A DNA stretch of 64,000 nt from Hawksworthiomyces lignivorus. Lineage: Eukaryota; Ascomycota; Sordariomycetes; Ophiostomatales; Ophiostomataceae. This document shows, piece by piece, positions 55,859-64,000 of the stretch. The stretch covers positions 463,526-527,525 of the forward strand of contig NTMA01000018.1 of NCBI GenBank assembly GCA_002917075.1, in the 5' to 3' direction. The notes beneath the pieces are model-generated. The model saw only the letters and a program-made list of their open reading frames with translations, was not told where the DNA came from and ran no database searches. The first letter of the stretch is position 1; the number at the start of each line of letters is the position of its first letter. The position numbers and the translations under genes are program-made.

Positions 55859-57783
55859 CTAATGAAGCTCCTCCGTCTGCACATAAATCTTAGGTGGAAT
55901 GATTGGCAGCGTCAAGTAGTTCTCAAAATGCGGTCCTATGTGGATGTGGTTGGTACCCTGGAAAACTTCAGGAGATCTGCTCACATGTATTAGCACCTGC
56001 TACGTGTACTATTTTATTGACTTTCATGACTTACCTATCCACGGGATCGTTATGCAAGAAGATTCCGGAGCCTTGTGTATCGCCCGAAGCAACTTCAAAC
56101 ACTAGTCTGCCACCTACTTCCACGACAACATTCGTAGGCCAGATCTCGACATCAACAGTGTAGACTTCACCCTGAATCACAGGCTGGACATCCTTGCTAG
56201 TGTAGTCTCGATGCGGTGTGTAAGAGCGATGTTTTGGGTGATTCTCGTTAACCTTGCGAAGAGAGACACGTAGCCAACCCTTTGTTAGCGGGACAGGATC
56301 TCCTGCGGTACCAGTATAAAAGATTTCTTTTCCGTGAGGGCCTATGTGACGCAGTGTCACGAAAAGATCGATGTCCTTCGGTGTTGGACCTGTTGGGTCA
56401 GGGCTGACTGACACACTCACGCGTGCAGTCACATGTCCCGTAATCTCCGTTTCTTCGTCAAATGCGCCCGTGCTGAATGAGAGTTGTTGTGGGTCATCAA
56501 GCGTGCCCAATGCTCTGTATGAAAACTTCTTTCTTCCCGTCTGCTCTCGTTCACGAGATAGCGACGACTCAGAGGTCAAGTGGAATTTCGTGTATTGTGT
56601 ACGCGCAATGGGCCACTCCCACTCGTCCCGCCTAGCATATGCTCGCTCTTTCTCGGCATCATTGAAGCCTACGTCCCCTTTGCGCAAGACAAGGCTAACA
56701 GGAGGGATACTACCGGCTTGTGACCAACCAACACGGTCATCACCCTTGAGGAAGGCATCTAAGAAGCTTTGCTGAATTTTGACTTCTTCTTCGTAGTAGA
56801 AGGGGAGATCGTGCCTCCCAGTGATAAAGCGAAGGTACTTGAGACGGGAGCCAGCATGAGTGAAGCCTTCAACATTGCCGCGAAGGTGAAGTAAGATACC
56901 GCCCCAGTTTGCCACAGAGAGGAGTGGGACTTCAATATCACCCATATCATACTCCTTCGACGCATAATACTCGTCATCACGGAAGCGGTTGTTTTGGTTG
57001 TCGACGATCTGATCTTTCCGGAGAAGCTGGAGCTCCTCATCTGGTAGATCTCCTTCAATAGTATCAAGACCCCAGCTATTTGCAGCCCTACCCGGACGCC
57101 CATATTGGTTGGTTATGACCTGTCTGTTCCACCAGAATCTAATGAAGCTATTTGAATAAATGCCTCCATGGCGACAACGGTCTCGATAGTAGTCAGACAT
57201 GCCCTCCCAAGGAATGATGGCGCAGAGACCCTTGGGCTTTCTGGCTGCCACTCGCCACTGGCTGCCAGCATAGTAGCTGATACCTAGCAGGCCAACCTTA
57301 CCAGACGACCAGGGCTGATCAGCTGCCCATTCGACCACGTCAAAGAAGGCTTCGCTAGTTCCTCGTGACATAGTATCCAAAACCCCGGGCGACTGGCCGA
57401 GACCCCTCTCATCTGCGCGCACTACTGCATAGCCACACTTCGTCCAAAAGCCAGGGTCTGGGGTCTCCCAGACGGAGTGGGCAGACTTGTGTTGGGGGTT
57501 GACCTCATTGAAGGATTTGCTATGGAAACTGAATACATTCATTAGAATTGGGATATCCCTTGAACCGAAGTGCCTATGTGCCCACTCACTTTTCGTAATG
57601 AATATCCTTGCCGTATGGCCCATACGTAACCAACACTGGCACTGGCTCCGAATCCTTGGGCCGATAGACATTGCAGCGAATCACACCCTCAGCTGACTTG
57701 AGGCTAACAGTGACATTTTGTTCAAAGATGTATGAGAACGAGTCACTATCCACGGTATGGAGATCTCTAATTTCATTAGGCAT
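55859..57783 (-). CDS. CocE/NonD-type alpha/beta hydrolase (X-Pro peptidase S15 fold)
   Basis: Three exons (57590-57783, 56035-57528, 55859-55976) total 1806 nt and give 601 residues. The hydrolase fold shows VLVTYGPYGKDIHYE, then YAVVRADERGLGQSPG, the nucleophile elbow GLLGISYYAGSQW (serine near residue 145) and TGRHDLPFYYEEE near the acid/histidine region. A C-terminal jelly-roll (RYTPH-like RSYTPHRDYTSKDVQPVIQG; IWPTNVVVEVGGRLVFEVAS) ends in FQGTNHIHIGPHFENYL. The family includes cocaine esterase and other acyl-ester hydrolases. Here it could free an aromatic acid from an ester or lactone. The last exon replaces the short read-through tail VDR-stop of the second exon's frame. It is divergent from the monooxygenase gene. 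Confidence 0.88.
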
Positions 57784-57909
57784 CTTGTTTTGATTGGTGA
57801 TAGTATTCGTCTGTCACTATATTTTTGAGATCCAACGAGAAAAAAGTCGAATCAATCAGATGCAATTTGATGTTATACTATTGGAGGATATGGGGCCGAG
57901 CAGCGCATG

Positions 57910-57919
57910 GTGGAGCCGA
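57910..57919 (+). promoter_or_regulatory. GTGGAGCCGA element, copy 2
   Basis: Exact match to 49804-49813 and 57942-57951, in a divergent promoter of the same cluster. Confidence 0.45.
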
Positions 57920-57941
57920 GAAATGTCAGAGCTTCATTGAG

Positions 57942-57951
57942 GTGGAGCCGA
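57942..57951 (+). promoter_or_regulatory. GTGGAGCCGA element, copy 3
   Basis: Exact match to copies 1 and 2, a direct repeat of copy 2 at a 32-base spacing. Confidence 0.45.
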
Positions 57952-58074
57952 ATTCGTTTCAGCCTCAAGTGGTAGTAGATGAATAATATATTTGAATAGT
58001 TAGTAGTACGGAAATTTGAATGAAGCAATTCGATGAACAAGCGCAAATAAGCTCTGTTGAGATATTCATAGACT

Positions 58075-60739
58075 ATGGCCACTAGCAGTACCAATACTGG
58101 ACCGTTGAAGGTCCTCATTGTAGGAGCAGGTATTATTAGCTGAGTCCGTTGGAGACGGTCTTCCTACACTAGCCATCGCCACTGACAAGCAATAGGGATT
58201 GCCGGGCTTACGGCTGCGCTTGGTTTGCGACAGCAGGGCCATGACGTTACTGTATGGCAACTTAGATTTTTAATTCCTAATCCTTAACGAGCAGACAAAA
58301 CAGCTTACTTAAAGCCAGGTGTTTGAGAGGGCTGAGCTCGCCGAAGAAACGGGTGCAGCTATCCACCTAGCTCCGAATTGCCATGCTATTCTGCAGCAAT
58401 TTGGCGTCCAGCCTGAGCGCTTGGGTGCAAACCCATTGCACGGAGTACGTCCCTTCAATACGTTTAAGCCATGCACTTAACTCACACGGTGAGTAGATCA
58501 CCCAATATAACCATAATGGCGATTTAGAAAAGGATATCGACATGACCAGAGCTTTGGAAGTCTGGCAGCATGTAAGACACGGCGTCCTTACTAGCCCTTA
58601 TTCGATCCTTTCCTGATGTGATTTTCTAGCCCTGGCTTCTCAGCAACCGTGTTGCGCTTCACAAAGAGCTCAAGAGACTAGCTATAGAGGCCGAAGGCAA
58701 AGGGAAGCCTGCAGTTCTCAAACTGTCCAGCCGCATAGTCAATGCCGACACGGCTAATGCAGTGGTGACTCTTGAAGATGGATCATGTTACACAGGCGAT
58801 CTGGTCATTGGAGCGGATGGTGTCAGTGTGAGTAGTATCATTAAATATCCCTCTTTCAGTCCAACGTCTAAGGCCTAGCAGTCCATGATGCGGAGAGTGC
58901 TAGTTGGCGACGACATCAAACCATTCTCGTCTGGAAAAAGTGCCTTTCGATTCATGATACCACGAAAGAAAATCGCAGAGAACCCTGCGACGAAACATCT
59001 AACAGAAAGAGAAGGTTTCATGACCTTTTTCATCGGTCCTGATCGGAGACTGGTCATGTATCCATGCTCTAACAATACGACGATGAATTTCGTGGCTATT
59101 CATCCTAGTGAGATATCAGCTACTGGAAGGGCATACGGCAAGTCTTTTTGCGTTTTTTTTGTTTCTTTCGGTTCGCGTTCACTGGGCGACGGTACAATTG
59201 CTGACCTAGGTGGAATACAAGACTGGAGTGAAGGCGGTAGCAAAGAGCTACTTCTGAGAATTTATGAAAAGTTTGGGACTGTTGTTACAGCCCTGCTCAG
59301 CATGACAGTTCCCGCTGACCTTAAGCTGTGGACCCTGTTGGATATGGAACAACTACCAGTATGGGTCAAAGGGAAACTGGCGCTCATCGGTGATGCTGCT
59401 CACCCATTTTTACCGCGTACGTTTCCTAGCTTTTATTGTCGGCCCTTTATACAAAAGCTAACATGAGATACTAGATCAAGGTCAAGGAGGTATGACACAA
59501 ATCTTTCTTGTTTTCCAATTAAAACAAAGGCTTACAGTCTTGTAGGTGGCATAGCGATTGAAGATGCAGGCTCTATTTGCGCCCTCTTCAAGACCGGAAC
59601 GCCAAAAGCAGAAGTTAAAGAACGATTGGCGCTGTACGAAAAGATCAGAATGGCTCGAGCCCACAAAATTCAGGGCTTCACGCGATTAGCCGGTGCAGAT
59701 ATATCTGACCAAACCCGTGTTAACTTCAACAGTATGTACCCCCATAAATACAGATCCTTCAGGTTTCTGACGTTGCAAAGTTATGGAATTTATGAACTAC
59801 AACTTTAATCACAACGAATGGCATAATACAAACCTTGAGCTTGAGAAATGGCTGTGGTCTCGCAACGGGAAAACACGATGGAGGCAGCCTTTATCATTTG
59901 GACCCATGACGAGCCCTAGGCAAGATCACTACGGACGCACGTTTGTAGCCAAAGAAGCGAGATTCGTCACCGAAACAATACGCTTCAGGAGCTCCGCTAG
60001 CTATCTTCAGACATTGTTTCCTTCTCCATCGTTTAACTTTGCTCAAATAGGTACTAAGGCTGAGGCATCCTTCGTTTTTAGCGAACTCACAAATCTCTCG
60101 TGGCTATCTGGAGGATCTTACTGCTGGTTCGGTTTCTGGGTCCACGACGTTCAATACACCGCGAAGGATGGCTCCATCCATGCGGGATCTTTTCTTCATG
60201 TCCTCTTTGAGTCATCTGCCGATGCAGTAACCACGGGTCGCGAAGAGATAGGTATGCCTAAAATCTTCTGTGACATAGATGCAAAACGAGACAGTGGGAC
60301 ATCTGCGCTCAGTTGTTCTTGGAATGGCACAAAATTCGCCGAAGTTGAGCTTAGTGATTTCGGAGAACCAGTTCTACAGCAAACCGCTGCCGGCGAGAGC
60401 AAAGTCTCGGGCGTTGCATCTGCACTGACTGACTTTACCTCGACCAAACCGGAAAAGGGGTTCTTCGTCTATCGGTACGTGCCTGCAGTCGGGCAGAAAG
60501 GCGTGGCCGATGCTGAATATACCGTGTTCATCCCACAAGACGGATCGCAGGTCGTAGAGAAGGTTATTAGAGCATCAGCCTCGAAAGTTGTTTTGAGCGC
60601 TGGTGACTGGGAAAGTCTGCCAACAATTCATCATATTACTTCAAGTTTGGCAGAAATTCCGATATACGAGGTTATAGAAGCTAAGCAAGAATCCGGATAT
60701 GGTATTGATGATCTCTCGATCGCAAGGAGGATCGATTAG
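58075..60739 (+). CDS. Flavin monooxygenase fused to acetoacetate-decarboxylase-like domain
   Basis: Ten exons (58075-58129, 58196-58251, 58319-58444, 58497-58571, 58630-58827, 58882-59137, 59210-59416, 59475-59489, 59546-59731, 59781-60739) total 2133 nt and give 710 residues. Residues about 1-420 form a salicylate-hydroxylase-type FAD monooxygenase: VLIVGAGIAGLTAALGLRQQ (dinucleotide fold), LVIGADGV (DG motif) and LALIGDAAHPFLPHQGQGGG (flavin ribityl motif, partly made by a 15-nt exon). Residues about 440-700 form a domain like acetoacetate decarboxylase (FVFSELTNLSWLSGGSY; TGREEIGMPKIFCDID). The last exon reads from the monooxygenase tail (YNFNHNEWHNT) straight into the second domain, so the fusion is in the sequence. 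Predicted role: NAD(P)H-dependent ring hydroxylation and a coupled decarboxylation or related C-C step. Intron 6 is GC-AG. Confidence 0.87.
59138..59209 (+). other. GC-AG intron in the monooxygenase gene
   Basis: The donor is TACG/GCAAGT, followed by a T-rich tract, a TTGCTGACC branch region and a CCTAG acceptor. Its 72 nt are a multiple of three without a stop, so the unspliced form stays in frame. The sequence inside (FCVFF...) looks non-conserved. Confidence 0.68.
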
Positions 60740-61862
60740 CCTATTCGTTTCCAAAAATCTTCAAAAAAATAAATTAGTACAAAGATAAAAACTAATAAAA
60801 TGTGGGATTCAGTAATTGATCTTTGCTTTGATTGCAGCAGCACTACAAACTGCCGGTTTTGACCTGATACATAAATTACTCGGACTCTAAGTGTGGAGGA
60901 TTGTTTATGTAAGACTACAGAAAATAATCACCATGAGTGGGAATAGACGCTTCCAAGACGGTACGCAGAGGAGGCTGATATTTTGGGTGCATGTTGCACC
61001 AATCTCGATGGTCCATCGTCTCCACTTCGCTTGCATCTTGCTCCTTGATTGCTGCTCGAGCTTAGTAGTTGAATGCGAGTATGTTTTGGGTATTCAGTGG
61101 TGGGATGATGAGAGCGACAGCGATTGAGGTGAAGAGCGTCTCATAATAAGCCATTTAGGAATCGCTAGGCACAGTAGATACTTTGGCATAGAAGAGTCTG
61201 CCTGGAGAATGAGGGCATCCAGAACATAGTCGAGTTTCACTACATATATATTTGACGAACCATTATTACCGCCTATCCTTGACATACTTTCCCAGGCATT
61301 CTAGAAACTATTTCTTCGCTTCGTCTTATGATTCGTTACGGAAAGTGCTCACGGTTTACGATCTTGTCAGGCACTGTTTCTACAAAATGTCTATAGCCCT
61401 GGCGCCTTGCCCTCATAAGACAACTCAGCTTAGGCTCCTGTTTCCACGCCCGCAGCTGGATGTTCTAATATTGATTTACCTATATAGATAACGTGAAATA
61501 CAACCTCTCTTGCACGCAATAATTACCGTAAACTCTGCTGCGTTATTATCTCCCAAGGTTGCCATCTACGACGAAGCATATATGCATACTATGATGGCTA
61601 CTTCATGGACTGTACGCTAATGCTCACGTGACTTTCCACCGAGCTATCATCTCAAGGCGACGCTATGAATTCAGTCCGCAAGCGTCTCCAAACATTTTGG
61701 TTGTCGGTTTTCATAACGGTTCACCTGTCCCGATCATGAAATCGGAGAGGCACGTCAAATTATTGTAGATGTCTGCAGATTCAAGGAAACGTCCTGCACT
61801 TCTCTCAGATAAGGTAAGAGCCCGTTTGGATACGTCAGTCCCTCTTCGGAGAACGCAACAAA
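60740..61862. other. 1.1 kb AT-rich intergenic region
   Basis: This lies between the monooxygenase and the second regulator, both on the plus strand. No ORF above 80 codons shows protein character. It probably holds the terminator of the first gene and the promoter of the second. Confidence 0.55.
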
Positions 61863-63655
61863 ATGTCTTGTAGAGGAGATGTGGGAGAGCTCTCCTTTGT
61901 GAACCTGAGCGGAAATCCTTCCCGGGGTGCCCGAGCAACCAAAAAAGTCGTCCGGTCACATGTGATGCGCAGATACAAGCGGCAGCAGCGGAACGAGGCA
62001 CGAAAGCAAGCCTCTGAGGATGCTGAATCAGCCTGCGCCGTCCGAGACGGGCTTTCCGAGACCGAAATACAATTGTCCCCCGACAGCTCAGGCATAGTGG
62101 GATCTGCCTCTGACGGAGGCTCCATTCAGCCGGCTCACCCCAGCCACAGCCCCGAAGATTTCTCTGAAAGTGCCGTCAAACATTGTGCCACCTGCGGCAG
62201 CAAATTTGAGACGTCGCCTACCCGGAGTGCCGATTCTATGTCGGAGCACTACTCAGGGTCTGCCGACCTGAGGACGTGGTTGGACAGCCTGGACCCGTTC
62301 TCTTGTCTGCCCATCTCCACTCCTCGTTCGCTCATGTTAATACAGCAAAGTAGGTATTTGCTCTCATCTCCTTTCTCTTATGAAGATGCATCTAGTACCA
62401 GTTGCTTTCACATGAGCTGACCGCACAACGTACCAGATGCAACATCGCCAATCCGCACATCTGTTCATGCACATCCCACAAGTCTCTACAGCCAGATATG
62501 CAGCAAGGATCCGGCCTGGCTCTTCATGCATATGTTTTTTGCCGCATCGCGGTTTCCGAAGGAGTCCAGAAAGCATGTGTCGGAAGACACAGACTACCTC
62601 TTGCAGTCTATATCGGCAGTGAACGAGAGCATTGCGCGGTCGCCAAACCAGATAAGCGACTCGACTATTGCCACAGTGGCGTGCCTCGCAAACATAGAAG
62701 TGAGTATGCATGTGTACACCACTATCTGAAATTCCCTTTGATTGACAGCTTCTAGAATCTCAACGGGGTCGCTTCCGACGCCACCGTTCATATTGATGGC
62801 TTGCGGCGTATGGTAGAGATAAGGGGTGGCTTGACAAATCTCGGAATGGGGGGGATATTACGAAGAATGGTGCTATGGTAGGAACTCTTTTTTGTGAATT
62901 CCCGTCTTCCCAACCAGCGCTCATGCTCATAAACCGTGAACAGGTCAGATCTTCTGGCCAGCTCGAGGTGTGCCGTTGCACCTCGACTGCCGATCTATCG
63001 AGTGGATGGGCTCTCGCACCTGTCAGAATTTACGCCAAGGGCATCGCTGGACGACTATCGCCTGTGCCTCAGCCAGTACCTGGCCACGATTCGCACGGTG
63101 AAGCACAATATTATCCTCTCCGATCTTCTGCTTTCGTTGCACGAGCTCTCCACCTTTCTCAACGTTCTCGGTCCCCGCAAGCTTCCATGGGACGCAGCAT
63201 ACCCCGATCGCGTGTATAGGGTCGAATACCGCATCCTGGTGTCCCTGTTCGACGACGAAGTCGCGGTGGAGTCTAGCGAGCAAGTCGGCCTTGGCAGCAT
63301 CCTCCTCCATGCTGGATTACTATTCATCTATACAAATTTACGGGAAACACCCGTGGGAGGGGCGATCCGGAGGAGGCTGCTTCTGCGTCTCCGAGCTACC
63401 CTGGACAGTGTTAATTTGTCCTCCTTCACAAAACGATTCGCTTCGGAGATGATGTGGGCGTTTTTTCTCGGAGCTACTGCAGGCCTTGGAGACGATCAGG
63501 TATATTTTCTAGAAGGGATTCAAGATATATGTGTCCGCAACCAGATTGAGACATGGTTTGAGGTAAAGAAGCTGCTGGAAAGTCTTCCGGCTTTTGAGAA
63601 CCACCGTCTTGTCCAATGCATGGACCTGTGGGGGTCACACATAGAACCGCCATAA
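61863..63655 (+). CDS. Fungal transcription-factor-domain protein (PF11951-like)
   Basis: Four exons (61863-62349, 62437-62699, 62756-62877, 62944-63655) total 1584 nt and give 527 residues. The N-terminus FVNLSGNPSRGARATKKVVRSHVMRRYKRQQR is the typical start of a large fungal family with a helical regulator domain of the PF11951 type (quoted in parts: FVNLSGNPS, VRSHVMRRYKR). The block LDPFSCLPI and later helices (WLFMHMFFAASRFPKESRK; HIDGLRRMVEIRGGLTNLG) fit it. No Zn2Cys6 cluster is visible; a lone CATCGSKF lies near residue 118. Members act as regulators or are DNA-binding-less relatives of Zn-cluster factors. It is the last gene seen on the right and may belong to the cluster or to the next locus. 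Confidence 0.8.
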
Positions 63656-64000
63656 CGATTCAGTTTCATCACATGTATGCAACTAGGTGAGATTATTCTG
63701 CTGAAATACGAAGATATTGACGGTTACCATGCCCTGGTTAGGCCTAATATGCATATGTAACGTCAACAGCGTGCTCTAAGCACGAGCGTTCGAGAGTGGA
63801 ACCTCAAGAATCTCAAGAAGATCAAAGGTTACAGCGTAATTGCAAAAGTTTCGAAGGAAGAAAGCTTAGGAATAACCATGAAATTTTCTGTGCATGACCA
63901 TCGATATATTTTTTCATTCTCTATTGAGAGCGAGACGGGCTGACCCCTCGACTCTACCTAACCACCAAGACCACCACAACTCAACAGAACCACTCCGGAC
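63656..64000. other. Intergenic sequence to the window edge
   Basis: This follows the stop of the second regulator. It becomes CA/CT-rich in the last 80 bases, as often seen in a fungal 5' leader, so another plus-strand gene may start just beyond the window. Confidence 0.4.

Larger units (their letters stand above)
57784..58074. promoter_or_regulatory. Divergent promoter, CocE hydrolase / monooxygenase
   Basis: This is a 291-bp divergent interval with two copies of GTGGAGCCGA (57910-57919 and 57942-57951), 32 bases apart (about three helical turns) and in the same orientation. Confidence 0.6.

Noticed and set aside
62936..63219. Overlapping plus-strand ORF in another frame at the second regulator
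   Set aside because: The spliced frame 62944-63655 continues the regulator domain in phase; the other frame is a shadow.
1..64000. Search by eye for tRNA genes, rRNA, CRISPR arrays, transposase or reverse-transcriptase ORFs
   Set aside because: I found no A/B-box pair with a cloverleaf, no spaced repeats and no transposon protein motifs. A tRNAscan or RepeatMasker run would be needed for certainty.

Overview
This window is nuclear DNA of a filamentous ascomycete (Pezizomycotina). The evidence is short spliceosomal introns (about 50-150 nt) with GTAAGT/GTATGT-like donors and CTAAC/CTGAC branch sites, CT-rich leaders before start codons, and the gene set itself: an Atg13 with a long disordered tail, Hse1, a Sup35 with a prion-like N-terminus, and fungal Zn-cluster regulators. 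I cannot fix the class from sequence alone; Sordariomycetes or Eurotiomycetes are both possible.

Region 1 (1-45.7 kb) is a conserved housekeeping block. In order it holds: the 3' end of a JmjC/cupin-8 gene; a ten-exon mitochondrial 2-oxodicarboxylate carrier (-); a giant ankyrin-RCC1-BTB protein (+); 4.5 kb without a gene; ATG13 (+); the ESCRT-0 subunit HSE1 (+); a Rad5/Rad16-like SNF2 ATPase (-); a Ran-binding (Yrb30-like) protein (-) divergent from SUP35/eRF3 (+); a DUF1295 membrane protein (-); an RDEL-tailed PDI-like ER protein (-); and a 2104-residue PHD/chromo/SNF2 (CHD/Mit1-like) remodeler (-). Gene-free intervals here are long and rich in homopolymers and microsatellites.

Region 2 (46.4-63.7 kb) is an accessory, visibly more AT-rich gene cluster. 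It is packed into divergent or convergent pairs: a degenerate aldehyde-dehydrogenase-like protein (-), a 106-residue orphan (+), a small cupin (-), a fumarylacetoacetase (+), a C2H2 plus Zn2Cys6 transcription factor (-), a class III extradiol (DODA/LigB) dioxygenase (+), a CocE/NonD-type serine hydrolase (-), a salicylate-hydroxylase-type flavin monooxygenase fused to an acetoacetate-decarboxylase-like domain (+), and a second fungal transcription factor (+). Ester hydrolysis, ring hydroxylation, ring opening, decarboxylation and acylpyruvate-type C-C hydrolysis make a coherent set. I infer an aromatic-catabolism (or aromatic-tailoring) cluster with its own regulators. Identical short motifs recur in its divergent promoters.

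Gene models were built by hand by joining reading frames at splice sites and checking phase. For nearly every gene the summed exon length is an exact multiple of three. Four introns fit only as GC-AG introns, which is a high share of the roughly 55 introns inferred here.
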